A stretch of 64,000 nt of DNA from Sphingomonas corticis (GTDB lineage Bacteria > Pseudomonadota > Alphaproteobacteria > Sphingomonadales > Sphingomonadaceae), in NCBI RefSeq assembly GCF_012035195.1, contig NZ_JAAVJH010000002.1:186001-250000 (forward strand). The letters are read 5' to 3'. Positions within the stretch are counted from its first letter, which is position 1. Each line of letters begins with the position of its first letter. Below, one piece after another: positions 35,363 through 44,130 of this stretch. Made by a program: the position numbers and the translations under genes. Under the pieces are notes generated by a model. The model worked only from the letters and a program-made list of their open reading frames with translations, was not told the origin of the DNA and searched no databases.

Positions 35363-37136
35363 TCCGGAAGGCGCGGAAAGGCGATCCCTTCTTCAGCGGC
35401 ACCGGCGCCAGCCAGTCGAACGTCTCCCCCTTTGCCAGCCGTGCGTAGAATCCCGCGGGGGAGCGCGCGCGGTAATTGGTCGATTCGGCCATGTTGGGGC
35501 AGACCAGCAAAAGCGTCGCGCCATGCGCCTTCATGATCGCGCGCGCCTGCGCCGGTGAGCGCTCGAAGGCGTGGTGAACGTCGAGGATGGCGTCGCCGTT
35601 GCGGTGATAGGGGCCGGCGATGGCGTCATGATGTGTCAGCGTGATGAGCCGCGGGCCCAGGTCGACGAAGGTGAAGACGGTCTGCCGCGGCAGTCGGTTC
35701 AGCGGCGCCATCGCCGGCAGCGTCAGGCAGCGGCCGGTGGAGCGATTGACGCGCCGCATGTACTTGCTCGTCGGATCGACGTTGAACCAGCCGATCGCCA
35801 GCCCGGCGAACTGGCCCGACACGAGCGTGAACAGCGCCACCGCGGCGAGCAGCTTGGCCGGCCACCAGCGCGGCGCCAGCAGCCACGGCACCGCCGCCCA
35901 GGCGAGCGCCGCCGCGCCGGGCACCGCCAGCAGCTGCGCCGCCGGCCCGGCGCGCGCCTGCCACAACAGCATCAGCGCGGCGAAGGCGGCGAACAGCGTC
36001 ACCGCCGCCCACCCGCGCAACGCCGCCCCGCCCCGCGCCCGCCAGGTCGCGACCATTGCGCCGATCAGGCCGATCACCGGCAGCGCGACGATGGGCGCCG
36101 CGACGCGGAAGGCGTGCTTGTAGATCGGCTTCGCCTCCCGCACGTTCTTGAGCCAGCTCTCGTAGAGTTCGGGCGAGACCTGCTCGGGCCGCCCCAGGCA
36201 GTGCGGGAAGGCGAGCACGAAGAACGCCCCCACGGCCGCACCGGCGACCGCCGCCAGCGCCAGCCGCACGCCGGCGTGGCGCGGCGAGACGAGCGCCAGC
36301 GCCAGCAGCAGTCCCGCGGCCAGCACCACGGTCGACAGCCATACCGGCGTCAAGGCGTCGCAGCGCGGCACGCGGTTGGCGTAGGAGGCGAAGGTGGCGA
36401 ACCCCGCCGCCGTGCCGCCGCCCAGCGCCAGCGCATAGGCAGCCAGCCGGTCGCGCTCGCGCGCGTCCGCGATCCAGGCGAGCGCGACGATGCCGCCCGC
36501 CATCGCGGCGTAGGGCAGCAACTCCAGGCCGATCGTCAGCGACACGGCGGTCGCGATGCCGACCGTCGCGCCCCCCCGTGCCGCGCGGGGATCGCACAGG
36601 CCGGCGACGGTCAGCGCCAGCATCGCCAGCTGCCAGCCGTGATGGTCGATCCGGTCGGGCATGAACATGCCGAGCGCGACCGTGGTCGCCAGGAACAGCG
36701 CGATGGCCAACGGCCAGGCGAGCGGCGCCACCAGCCGGCGCACGGTGGCACCCAGCGCGGCGAGCACGATCGCCATCGGCAGCAGCGGCGCGATCCCCGC
36801 GGCCAGCTTCTCCGCCGCAAAGGCGCCCGTGATCGGGCGGAAGATCAGCACCAGCGCGGCGATCGGCAGGTCGACCAGCCGCGACCAGTGGATGTCGAAC
36901 CCCTTGGGCGGGTTCAGGCGATAGTTGGTGAGGTCGAACCAGCCCTGCCCGGCGAGCCACGCGCGGACCTGCATCATCCGCATGTTGTCGTCGGTATCGC
37001 CCAGGCTGAAATACTGGATCGCGGTCCACTTCTGCCACACGTACCAGGCGGCGACGGCGAACCAGACAAGCCACGTCAGGTCGAGCCAGTAGCGGTCGAG
37101 AAAGCGCGACAGGCGGCGCAGGCGCGATCCGGTCAT
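35355..37136 (-). CDS. GT-C-type membrane glycosyltransferase-like protein
   Basis: A 593-residue protein with about 10-12 membrane helices. Near residue 50 the motif FSLGDTDDNMRMMQVRAWL places acidic residues in the first periplasmic loop, as in GT-C enzymes such as STT3 and ArnT. RLNPPKGFDIHWSRLVDLPI and MPDRIDHHGWQLAMLALTVA are further conserved loops; the last 110 residues are a soluble periplasmic domain. It probably uses a lipid-linked sugar and transfers it in the periplasm. It sits next to GtrA- and GtrB-like genes. ATG 37134-37136 is preferred over an upstream ATG at 37169. Substrate unknown. Confidence 0.7.
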   Translation of the reverse strand: MTGSRLRRLSRFLDRYWLDLTWLVWFAVAAWYVWQKWTAIQYFSLGDTDDNMRMMQVRAWLAGQGWFDLTNYRLNPPKGFDIHWSRLVDLPIAALVLIFRPITGAFAAEKLAAGIAPLLPMAIVLAALGATVRRLVAPLAWPLAIALFLATTVALGMFMPDRIDHHGWQLAMLALTVAGLCDPRAARGGATVGIATAVSLTIGLELLPYAAMAGGIVALAWIADARERDRLAAYALALGGGTAAGFATFASYANRVPRCDALTPVWLSTVVLAAGLLLALALVSPRHAGVRLALAAVAGAAVGAFFVLAFPHCLGRPEQVSPELYESWLKNVREAKPIYKHAFRVAAPIVALPVIGLIGAMVATWRARGGAALRGWAAVTLFAAFAALMLLWQARAGPAAQLLAVPGAAALAWAAVPWLLAPRWWPAKLLAAVALFTLVSGQFAGLAIGWFNVDPTSKYMRRVNRSTGRCLTLPAMAPLNRLPRQTVFTFVDLGPRLITLTHHDAIAGPYHRNGDAILDVHHAFERSPAQARAIMKAHGATLLLVCPNMAESTNYRARSPAGFYARLAKGETFDWLAPVPLKKGSPFRAFRIS

Positions 37137-37314
37137 GCCGGCGCGCGCCCGGGGCGATCGGCGTCGCATCGCCGGGGGGCGGACACGGCCGTTGCCACTT
37201 CTATCGCCACGACCTAGACGCCCGAACCATCACGCGCCCGCCCTAATGCGGTGCGCGCAAAGGGCAAGGTTCGTGGCGGCGCTCGATATCGGTCGACAAG
37301 GTGAGGCACGCGCC

Positions 37315-37698
37315 ATGTTCTGGCAGCTGGTACGCTTCGGCATCGCGGGCGGGATCACCACGCTGATCTACTGCGTCGTGTACCTGCCGCTCACCGCCTG
37401 GGTGCTGCCGCACGCGCAGGCGGTCTATGCCGTGCCGCCGTCCTTCGCCGTGGCGGTGACGTGCGGCTTCTTCCTGCACAGCCGCTTCAGCTTTCGCGGC
37501 CACGGCACGCGCGCGCCCGGCCTGTCCCAGCAGGCGAAGTTCGTCGCGGTGCAGGCGACCGGCATGGCGCTGAACGCGATCGTCACCTGGGTCGGCACGG
37601 CGAAGCTGGGCCTGGCGCCGTGGGTACCGCTGTTGCCCGCGATCGTGCTGGCGACGATGCTCACCTTCCTGCTCAACCGCTATCTGGTGTTCAAATAG
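37315..37698 (+). CDS. GtrA family membrane protein
   Basis: A 127-residue protein with four helices, starting WQLVRFGIAGGITTLIYCVV and ending ATMLTFLLNRYLVFK, with the typical FLHSRFSFRG loop after helix 3. GtrA-like proteins are thought to move polyprenyl-phosphate-linked sugars across the inner membrane. The methyltransferase gene begins directly at the next base after its stop, so the two form one unit. Confidence 0.88.
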   Translation: MFWQLVRFGIAGGITTLIYCVVYLPLTAWVLPHAQAVYAVPPSFAVAVTCGFFLHSRFSFRGHGTRAPGLSQQAKFVAVQATGMALNAIVTWVGTAKLGLAPWVPLLPAIVLATMLTFLLNRYLVFK

Positions 37699-38427
37699 AT
37701 GGATCGCCGCGTCTACGACCGCATGGCGGAGCATGATTCCACCCATTGGTGGTATCGCGCGCGCCGCGACATCCTGTCCGACTATCTCGCGCGCTACGGC
37801 GGGCTGCCGGGCGATGCGCGCATCCTGGAGATCGGCTGCGGCACCGGGCACAACCTGCCGATGCTGAGCGGCTTCGGCACCGTCGACGCGATCGAGATCG
37901 ATCCCGCCGCGCGCGCGATCGCCAGCGCGCGGCTCGGCCGGCCGGTGGGCGACGCGCCGCTGCCCGCGCTGCCGGGGGTGGAGCGCGGCGCCTATGATCT
38001 GGTCGCGGTGCTGGACGTGGTGGAGCATATCGAAGACGACGTCGCCGCGCTGGCCGCGATGCGCGCCTGCCTCGCCCCCGGCGGCAAGGTGCTGATCGCC
38101 GTTCCCGCGCACCAGTGGATGTGGAGCGCGCACGATGTGGTGAACCATCACCACCGCCGCTATTCCAAGGCGACGCTGGTGAAGGCGATCCGCGCGGCGG
38201 GGCTGCGCGAGCGCAAGCTCGGCTATTTCAACTCGCTGCTGTTCCCGCTGGCGGCCGCGGCGCGGGTGGCGGGGCGGATCACCGGCCGCGACGACAGCGA
38301 CGATTCGCCTCCGGCCGCCCCGGTCAACGCGCTGTTCGAGCGCATCTTCCGCGTGGAGCGGCATCTCGTCGGGCGGGTACCGATGCCGATCGGCGTGTCG
38401 ATCGTGACGCTGGCGGAGCCGGTTTGA
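37699..38427 (+). CDS. Class I SAM-dependent methyltransferase
   Basis: A 242-residue methyltransferase. Motif I is ARILEIGCGTGHNLPML; motif II DAIEIDPAARAIASAR; motif IV is DLVAVLDVVEHIEDDVAALA; then CLAPGGKVLIAVPAHQWMWS. The N-terminus HDSTHWWYRARRDIL is typical of the group found beside GtrA and glycosyltransferase genes. The acceptor is unknown; a sugar or lipid carrier is plausible from context. Confidence 0.88.
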   Translation: MDRRVYDRMAEHDSTHWWYRARRDILSDYLARYGGLPGDARILEIGCGTGHNLPMLSGFGTVDAIEIDPAARAIASARLGRPVGDAPLPALPGVERGAYDLVAVLDVVEHIEDDVAALAAMRACLAPGGKVLIAVPAHQWMWSAHDVVNHHHRRYSKATLVKAIRAAGLRERKLGYFNSLLFPLAAAARVAGRITGRDDSDDSPPAAPVNALFERIFRVERHLVGRVPMPIGVSIVTLAEPV

Positions 38428-38439
38428 GAGCAGCAGGCT

Positions 38440-38660
38440 CGGGCGAAGGCACGAAGCCACGAAGAAGGAAGATCGTCGCGCGGAGGCGCGGAGGCGCAGA
38501 GAGGTTTCGCCATCGGTGGTCTCCTCGCGTCAGCGAGAACCCTATCCGCGCGGCAGCCATGACTTGGATCCGCCTGCGGCGGCTAGGAAACGGGCCGCGA
38601 GCGCAACTCTCCGCGTCTCTGCGCCTCCGCGCGAACAAACCTTCTTCTGTCTTCCTTCTC
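38440..38660. repeat. Intergenic inverted-repeat element, copy 2
   Basis: Fills most of the 231-bp gap between two convergent genes. Outer left arm AAGGCACGAAGCCACGAAGA; inner arms GCGCGGAGGCGCGGAGGCGC (38479 onward) and CTGCGCCTCCGCGCGAACAA (38620 onward). It shares CGCGTCAGCGAGA and CTCTCCGCGTCTCTGC with the element at 58917-59160. Confidence 0.7.
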
Positions 38661-39675
38661 AGACGCGCTCCTCGCTTGCCACCAGCGCATCGGGAATGCG
38701 CGTGCCCTCCGCCTGGAAGCCCAGCGTCGCGCGCCCATGGACCTGGCCGGCGATGTCGGCGACCAGGTACAAAGGGCGCCGCTTCGCCTCGATGTACAGG
38801 CGGCCGAGATACTCGCCGATCATGCCCAGCACGAACATCTGGATCGACGAGAGGACGACGACGACCAGCATGGTCGAGGTCCATCCCTGCACCCGCTCGC
38901 CGCTGAAATACCCCCACGCGATGTAGAACAGCAGCAGCAGCGAGCAGGCGGCGAGCACCACGGACAGGTGGCTCGCCCAGCGTAGCGGCGCGGTGGAGAA
39001 ACCGGTGACGGCGTCGAGCGCGAGGCGCACCATCTTGCCAAGGGGATAGTTGGTCTCGCCCGCGTGCCGCTCCGCGCGGTCGTAGGCGAAGGGGATCTGC
39101 CGGAAGCCGACCCACGCCACCATGCCGCGGATGAAGCGCGCCTGTTCGGGCAGCGCCAACAGCGCGTCGAGCGCGCGGCGCGTCATCAGCCGGAAGTCGC
39201 CGGTGTCCAGCGGGATCGGCGTGTCCGTCACCCGGTCGAGCACGCGGTAGAACAGCGCCGCCGTCGCCTTCTTGAACCAGGTCTCGCCATCGCGCTTGCG
39301 GCGCACGGCGTAGACCACGTCCGCGCCCTCGCGCGCCATCGCCGCGCGCATGTCGGCCAGCAGTTCGGGCGGGTCCTGCAGGTCGGCGTCGATGACCAGG
39401 ATCTGCTGGCCCGAGCACAGGTCCAGCCCGGCGGTCAGCGCCAGCTGGTGCCCGTGGTTGCGCGACAGGTTGATCGCGACGACGCGGCGGTCGGCGGCGG
39501 ACAGCGCCTGCATCGCCGCCCAGCTGCCGTCGCGCGAGCCGTCGTTGACCAGCACGATCTCGTGGTCGTCGCCCACCGCCGCGCGCGCCGCCGCGGAGAC
39601 GCGGGCGTGGAGCAGCGGCAGCGTCGCTTCCTCGTTGTAGCAGGGGACGACGACGGAAAGCGCGGGGCGGTGCAT
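38659..39675 (-). CDS. GtrB-like polyprenyl-phosphate glycosyltransferase (GT2)
   Basis: A 338-residue enzyme with a cytoplasmic GT2 domain and two C-terminal membrane helices. Landmarks: ALSVVVPCYNEEATLPLL, VLVNDGSRDGSW, NLSRNHGHQLALTAGLD, the metal site VIDADLQDPPEL, and GDFRLMTRRALDALLALPEQ. The helices are HLSVVLAACSLLLLFYIAWG and STMLVVVVLSSIQMFVLGMI, followed by GEYLGRLYIEAKRRPLY. This is the DPM1/GtrB architecture, which makes undecaprenyl-phosphate sugars. It matches the GtrA and GT-C proteins nearby. Confidence 0.9.
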   Translation of the reverse strand: MHRPALSVVVPCYNEEATLPLLHARVSAAARAAVGDDHEIVLVNDGSRDGSWAAMQALSAADRRVVAINLSRNHGHQLALTAGLDLCSGQQILVIDADLQDPPELLADMRAAMAREGADVVYAVRRKRDGETWFKKATAALFYRVLDRVTDTPIPLDTGDFRLMTRRALDALLALPEQARFIRGMVAWVGFRQIPFAYDRAERHAGETNYPLGKMVRLALDAVTGFSTAPLRWASHLSVVLAACSLLLLFYIAWGYFSGERVQGWTSTMLVVVVLSSIQMFVLGMIGEYLGRLYIEAKRRPLYLVADIAGQVHGRATLGFQAEGTRIPDALVASEERV

Positions 39676-39687
39676 GGCGCCCCGCCG

Positions 39688-40683
39688 TTACCCCGTGGTG
39701 ACGACCTTGACCAGCATTCCGGCGCGCAGCGGCTGGTCGTCCTCCAGCGCGTTCAGCGTGACGAACCGCTCGCGCTTGAAATCGGGATAGGCCATCTGCC
39801 GCGCGAAGGTGTCGATCGTCTCGCCCGCCCTCACCGTGCGGATGCGGATGCGTCGCCCGCTCTCCGCGGCGTCGAAGCGCAGCCCGTCGAGCCGGCGCAG
39901 GAAGGCGGTGTCCTGCGGCGGCTCGGTCATCGGGCGGCCGGCCTCCTCCGCCAGCCGGGCGGCGCGGCGCACGCGATCCGGGCCGTTGGGGTGGGTCGAC
40001 GCCCAGCTCGGCAGGCGGCCCTGCTGCCCGCCCTTGATCTCCGCGTTCAGGCTGGTCGACGCGTCGAGCTGCGCCAGCATGTCCGCGGCGGCATAGGGAT
40101 CGTATCCCGCCTTGGTGATGTAGCGGACGCCCAGCCCGTCGGCGGCATATTCCTGGTCGCGGCCGTATTTCAGCGAGTAGAGCTGCGCCGCCCCGCTCGC
40201 CGCGCGCCCGGCGAGCTGGCCCGCGGTGCTGTTCCCCGCCGCCGCTCCGACCACCGCGGCCAGCACGCTTCCGATCGTGCTGGTGCGGTTGCGCGAGCTG
40301 GAGTGGCGCGCCGCGACGTGGCCGACCTCATGCCCCATCACGCTCGCCAGCTCCGCCTCCGAATTCATGATGCCGAGCAGCTGCCGCGTGACGTAGATGT
40401 AGCCGCCGGGAATGGCGAAGGCGTTCTCCACCGGCGAATCCAGCAGCGCGACGGTGAAGTCGCTCTGCGCGTTGGACAGGCCGGACTGCACGGCGACGCG
40501 CTTGCCCACCTGCTCGACATAGGCCGCCTGCGGCCCGGCGTACTTGCCGCCGAACTCGGCCAGCAGCTGCGGGTTGGCCCGCGCGCCCAGCTGCTTGTCG
40601 GCGGCGGAAATGGCCTGCACCTCTTGCGCCGCGGCCGGCGCGGCGATGGCGAGAACGCTGGCGAGCAGCAGCGGCTTGAGCAT
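39688..40683 (-). CDS. M48 family metalloprotease with C-terminal LysM-like domain, exported
   Basis: A 331-residue protein with a signal peptide (LKPLLLASVLAIAAPAAAQ). The zinc motif HEVGH is in ASVMGHEVGHVAARHSSSRN, with the third ligand in GRDQEYAADGLGVRY. AFAIPGGYIYVTRQLLGIMN is a typical M48 segment. The C-terminal 60 residues (TVRAGETIDTFARQMAYPD) resemble a LysM fold. Family members (BepA, LoiP, YggG) do envelope quality control. It would act in the periplasm. Confidence 0.88.
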   Translation of the reverse strand: MLKPLLLASVLAIAAPAAAQEVQAISAADKQLGARANPQLLAEFGGKYAGPQAAYVEQVGKRVAVQSGLSNAQSDFTVALLDSPVENAFAIPGGYIYVTRQLLGIMNSEAELASVMGHEVGHVAARHSSSRNRTSTIGSVLAAVVGAAAGNSTAGQLAGRAASGAAQLYSLKYGRDQEYAADGLGVRYITKAGYDPYAAADMLAQLDASTSLNAEIKGGQQGRLPSWASTHPNGPDRVRRAARLAEEAGRPMTEPPQDTAFLRRLDGLRFDAAESGRRIRIRTVRAGETIDTFARQMAYPDFKRERFVTLNALEDDQPLRAGMLVKVVTTG

Positions 40684-40752
40684 CGACTTTCCTCCCGTTT
40701 CGGCCACGTAATGCGGGAGGGAGGCGATGGGTTGCACGCGGTTCGCGCGTTC

Positions 40753-40848
40753 ACCCTCACCCTTCCGCGGCTTCGCCGCTCCCTCCCGCTCCCATCGGGA
40801 GAGGGAACGGGCCCGCTCGGCGCAGCCGAGTGGGAAGGGTGAGGGCGA
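40753..40848. repeat. Intergenic palindromic repeat (CCCTCACCCTTCC type)
   Basis: Outer arms CCCTCACCCTTCC and GGAAGGGTGAGGG are perfect complements; an inner pair (CTCCCGCTCCCATCGGGAGA) and GCTCGGCGCAGCCGAG form smaller hairpins. It separates the M48 gene promoter from the acyl-CoA dehydrogenase stop codon and could act as a terminator. Confidence 0.65.
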
Positions 40849-40854
40849 CTGTAT

Positions 40855-42060
40855 CTACCGTCCCACCGCCAGGTCCTTGAACGCCGCGTCCTTGTCCGTG
40901 CGGATCTCGCCCGGCAGGCCCAGGACGCGCTCGGCGATGATGTTCTTCAGGATCTCGTCGGTGCCGCCGGCGATGCGCAGGCCGGGCGCGTTGAGCGTCG
41001 CCGACTGGAACAGGCCCTTCAGCGGCGCCAGCGCGGGATCGGCGATGATGCCGTATTGGTCCATCGCCTCCACGGCGGAATTGCCGATGTCCTGCAGCTG
41101 GTTGGCGGCGATCACCTTGCCAATCGAGCTCTCCGGCCCGGGCGTCTGCCCGCGGCTGAGCGCGGTGATGGTACGCATCCGCGTGTTGCGCAGCCCCTCC
41201 GCCTGCACCCACCAGTCGGCCAGCTTCTGCCGGAAGGCTGGATCGTGGAGCAGCTTGCCCTCTCCGGCATCGACCTCGCGCGCCAGCTTCAGGATTTCCT
41301 TGGGTCCCGCGCCGCCGCCGCCGCCGACCGCCAGCCGCTCGTTCATCAGCGTCACCAGCGCCACCTTCCAGCCGTCGTCCACGCGCCCCAGCCGCTGCGC
41401 GTCGGGAATGCGGACGTCGGTGAAATACACCTCGTTGAAGTTCGACCCGCCCGACATCTGGTGGATCGGCCGGATCTCCACGCCGGGCGAGCGCAGGTCC
41501 AGCCAGAACATGGTCAGGCCCTTGTGCTTGGGCACGTCGGTGTTCGTGCGGACGAGGACGATGCCATAGTCGCTGTAGTGCGCGCCGGAGGTCCACACCT
41601 TCTGCCCGTTGACGACCCAGTCGTCGCCGTCCCGCACCGCGCGGGTGCGGATCGCGGCCACGTCGGAACCGCCCGCCGGCTCGCTGAACAATTGCGACCA
41701 GATCTCCTCGCCGCGCAGCGCCGGGCCGACGAAGCGCTGCTTGGTCGCATCGTCGGCGAAGGCCATGACGGTGGGCACGCACATCCCCAGGCCGATGGTG
41801 AAATAGCCGTACTGGACGGGATGCTTCGCCTCTTCCTGGCCGAAGATCACCGACTGGATCGGCGTGCCGCCGCCGCCGCCCCACTCCTTCGGCCAGGTGA
41901 TCTGCGCGTAGCCTGCCGCGGCCTTGCGCGCCTGCCACGCGCGGGCGGCGGCCATGTCGTCGGCGTGGGACGCGGCCTTGTGCTCGGCGACGTTGGCGGC
42001 GAGCCAGTCACGCGCGGCGGCGCGATAGGCGGCTTCCTCGGGTGTGTCGTTGAAGTCCAT
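40855..42060 (-). CDS. Acyl-CoA dehydrogenase family protein (large partner)
   Basis: A 401-residue flavoprotein. Landmarks: AAGYAQITWPKEWGGGGGTP, the FAD/substrate loop QLFSEPAGGSDVAAIRTRAV, VNGQKVWTSGAHYSDYGIVL, the MSGGSNFNEVYFTDVRIPDA strand, and the C-terminal GSTD-like AGGTDEILKNIIAERVLGLP. It is separated by 94 bp from a second, shorter acyl-CoA dehydrogenase upstream; paired genes of this kind often form alpha2beta2 enzymes for unusual acyl-CoAs such as steroid or isoprenoid side chains. The substrate is not known. Confidence 0.88.
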   Translation of the reverse strand: MDFNDTPEEAAYRAAARDWLAANVAEHKAASHADDMAAARAWQARKAAAGYAQITWPKEWGGGGGTPIQSVIFGQEEAKHPVQYGYFTIGLGMCVPTVMAFADDATKQRFVGPALRGEEIWSQLFSEPAGGSDVAAIRTRAVRDGDDWVVNGQKVWTSGAHYSDYGIVLVRTNTDVPKHKGLTMFWLDLRSPGVEIRPIHQMSGGSNFNEVYFTDVRIPDAQRLGRVDDGWKVALVTLMNERLAVGGGGGAGPKEILKLAREVDAGEGKLLHDPAFRQKLADWWVQAEGLRNTRMRTITALSRGQTPGPESSIGKVIAANQLQDIGNSAVEAMDQYGIIADPALAPLKGLFQSATLNAPGLRIAGGTDEILKNIIAERVLGLPGEIRTDKDAAFKDLAVGR

Positions 42061-42072
42061 GTCACTTGCCTT

Positions 42073-42139
42073 CCGTTCGTGCCGAGCCTGTCGAGGCACG
42101 TGCCCCGCACACGCCCTTCGACAAGCTCAGGGCGAACGG
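42073..42139. repeat. Inverted repeat with TTCGACAAGCTCAG-type arms, copy 1
   Basis: Arms CCGTTCGTGCCGAGCCTGTC (42073) and CGACAAGCTCAGGGCGAACG (to 42139) are complementary with a few mismatches. It sits between two acyl-CoA dehydrogenase genes of one operon. Related copies are at 48905-48969 and 51575-51670. Confidence 0.7.
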
Positions 42140-42154
42140 GGAGGGGGATCGTCT

Positions 42155-43237
42155 TTACGCCGCGTTGCGCGTCTCCAGCTGGCCCACCAGCCGTTCCTTC
42201 CACGTCGCCGGCGCTCCCGCCACCAGCGACAGCTGGCGCGAGCGGCGATAGTAGAGCTGGGGATCGGCCTCCCAGGTGAAGCCGATGCCGCCGTGGGTCT
42301 GGATGTTCTCCTTCGACGCGAACCAGAACGCCTCCGACGCGGCGACCCGCGCGGTGGCGGCGGCGAGGGGGAGTTCGGCGGCCGAGGTGTTGAGCGCCCA
42401 TGCGCCGTAATAGGCGTTGGACCGGGCCACCTCGTTCTTCACGTAGATGTCGGCCAGCTTGTGCTTGATCGCCTGATAGCCGCCGATCTGCCGGCCGAAG
42501 GCGTAGCGGTCGAGGGCGTAGCCCTTCGCCATTTCCAGGCACTTGTCCGCGCCGCCCAGCTGCTCGAACGCGAGCAGCACCGCGGCGCGATCCAGCACCG
42601 CCTGCATCGCCGCCACGCCGTCCTCGTCGCCCAATCGCTCGGCCGCATGGTCGAAGGTGACGCGGGCGGCGGGGCGCGTGGGGTCCAGCGTCTGCAACAC
42701 CTGCGCCTCTGCCCGTCCCTCGACCAGATAGAGGCCATCCTCGGCGAGGACGACGAAGAGGTCGGCGATGTTGCCGTCGGTGACGGGAATCTTGGTGCCC
42801 GTCAGCCGCCCGTCGACGACCCGCGTGCGGATGGCTCCGATCGGGCCCGGTCCCTCCGACGTGGCGAAGGCGCCGATCACCTCGCCCGCGGCGATCCGCG
42901 GCAGCCACGCCGCCTTCTGCGCGTCCGAGCCGAACAGCATCAGCGCCTCGGCGACGAAATAGACCGTGGAGGCGAAGGGGATCGGCGCGCAGGCGCGGCC
43001 CAGCTCCTCGGCGAGGCCGCAGAGCTCGACATGGCCGAGGCCGAGGCCGCCATGCTCCTCCGGAATGGCGGCACCCAGCCAGCCCTGCTCCGCCACCGCG
43101 CGCCACAGCGCCTCGTCATAGTGGCGATCGTCATGGTCGAGCACGCCGCGCACGACGGCCACGTCGCAGCGCGCCGCGAGGAACCTGCGCGCCTCGTCCT
43201 TGAGCATCTTTTGATCGTCGGAATAGTCGAAGTTCAT
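42155..43237 (-). CDS. Acyl-CoA dehydrogenase family protein (small partner)
   Basis: A 360-residue flavoprotein starting MNFDYSDDQKMLKDEARRFL. It keeps GWLGAAIPEEHGGLGLGHVE, GAFATSEGPGPIGAIRTRVV and the C-terminal KENIQTHGGIGFTWEADPQL. Several loops are shorter than in the larger partner, which fits the non-catalytic or half-site subunit of heteromeric acyl-CoA dehydrogenases; this is inference. It lies 49 bp after the upstream SDR gene in what looks like one operon. Confidence 0.85.
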   Translation of the reverse strand: MNFDYSDDQKMLKDEARRFLAARCDVAVVRGVLDHDDRHYDEALWRAVAEQGWLGAAIPEEHGGLGLGHVELCGLAEELGRACAPIPFASTVYFVAEALMLFGSDAQKAAWLPRIAAGEVIGAFATSEGPGPIGAIRTRVVDGRLTGTKIPVTDGNIADLFVVLAEDGLYLVEGRAEAQVLQTLDPTRPAARVTFDHAAERLGDEDGVAAMQAVLDRAAVLLAFEQLGGADKCLEMAKGYALDRYAFGRQIGGYQAIKHKLADIYVKNEVARSNAYYGAWALNTSAAELPLAAATARVAASEAFWFASKENIQTHGGIGFTWEADPQLYYRRSRQLSLVAGAPATWKERLVGQLETRNAA

Positions 43238-43286
43238 CTCTCTCCCTCTCCCCGACCCTCTCCCCGCGAGCGGAGAGAGGGAGAAA

Positions 43287-44075
43287 TCACCGCGGCTGCA
43301 TCCGGATCGCGCCGTCCAGCCGCACGTCCTCCCCGTTGAAATAGCTGTTGCGGATCATCTCCAGCGCCAGCCGCGCATATTCTTCCGGCATGCCCAGCCG
43401 CTTGGGGAAGGGCACCATGGCGGACAGCGCCGCCTTCACCTGCGGCTTGGCGCGGCCCAGCAGGGGCGTGTCGAAGATGCCCGGGAGGATGGTGTTGCAC
43501 CGGATGCCCTCCGCGGCCAGGTCGCGCGCGACGTTCAGCGTCATGCCGACGATGCCCGCCTTCGCGCTGGTATAGGCGACCTGCCCGATCTGCCCGTCCT
43601 CCGCTGCGACGCTGGCGGTGTTGACGATGGCGCCGCGGTCGCCGTCGTCGGTCGGCGGCAGCGTCATCATCCCCGCCGCGCTGCCGACGATGCAGCGGAA
43701 GCTGCCGATCAGGTTCAGCTCGATCGTCCTCACGTAATTCTCGATCGGATAGGGTGTGATCGCCCCATCCTCCTTCGAGCGCGCGACCGTCTTGTTCGGC
43801 CCGCCGAAACCGCCGCCGGCGCAGTTGACGAGGATGCGCTCCTGCCCGTTGGCGGCGCGTGCCGCGGCGAAGCCGGAGTCGACCGAGGCCTGGTCCATCA
43901 CGTCGACTTCGACGTAGGTCGCGCCGATCTCCTGCGCGACTCCCGGGCCGACCTGAGCGTTCCTGTCGAACAGCGCGACCTTCACGCCCTCGGAAATCAA
44001 CGCCCTGGCCGTCGCCAGTCCCAGACCCGACGCGCCGCCGGTCACGATCGCTGCGATTGGCGGTCCGAGTTTCAT
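43287..44075 (-). CDS. Short-chain dehydrogenase, 3-hydroxyacyl-CoA dehydrogenase-like
   Basis: A 262-residue SDR. NAD-binding GxxxGxG is in IVTGGASGLGLATARALISE, the NCAGGGFGG block follows, and the catalytic Ser/Tyr/Lys lie in GAIVNTASVAAEDGQIGQVA and YTSAKAGIVGM. The C-terminus FPKRLGMPEEYARLALEMIR is typical of HSD10-type enzymes that oxidise 3-hydroxyacyl-CoA in beta-oxidation. It leads the operon with two acyl-CoA dehydrogenases. A 16-bp inverted repeat (44094-44109) lies just before its start and is a likely operator. Confidence 0.85.
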   Translation of the reverse strand: MKLGPPIAAIVTGGASGLGLATARALISEGVKVALFDRNAQVGPGVAQEIGATYVEVDVMDQASVDSGFAAARAANGQERILVNCAGGGFGGPNKTVARSKEDGAITPYPIENYVRTIELNLIGSFRCIVGSAAGMMTLPPTDDGDRGAIVNTASVAAEDGQIGQVAYTSAKAGIVGMTLNVARDLAAEGIRCNTILPGIFDTPLLGRAKPQVKAALSAMVPFPKRLGMPEEYARLALEMIRNSYFNGEDVRLDGAIRMQPR

Positions 44076-44093
44076 GCCCTCTCCTCTTTCCGG

Positions 44094-44109
44094 CGTAACA
44101 TCTGTTATG
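44094..44109 (-). promoter_or_regulatory. Putative operator, copy B (CGTAACATCTGTTATG)
   Basis: A 16-bp inverted repeat with core TAACA-TC-TGTTA, 18 bp upstream of the SDR start codon. It matches the site at 47281-47296 at 12 of 16 positions in the same register. The layout resembles TetR-family operators in acyl-CoA catabolism operons. Confidence 0.5.
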
Positions 44110-44130
44110 CCGGGAAGAGGGTCAAGCGCT

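Noticed and set aside
40753..40848. Palindromic repeat as an insertion-sequence end
   Set aside because: No transposase or target duplication is nearby; it is a short stand-alone intergenic palindrome.
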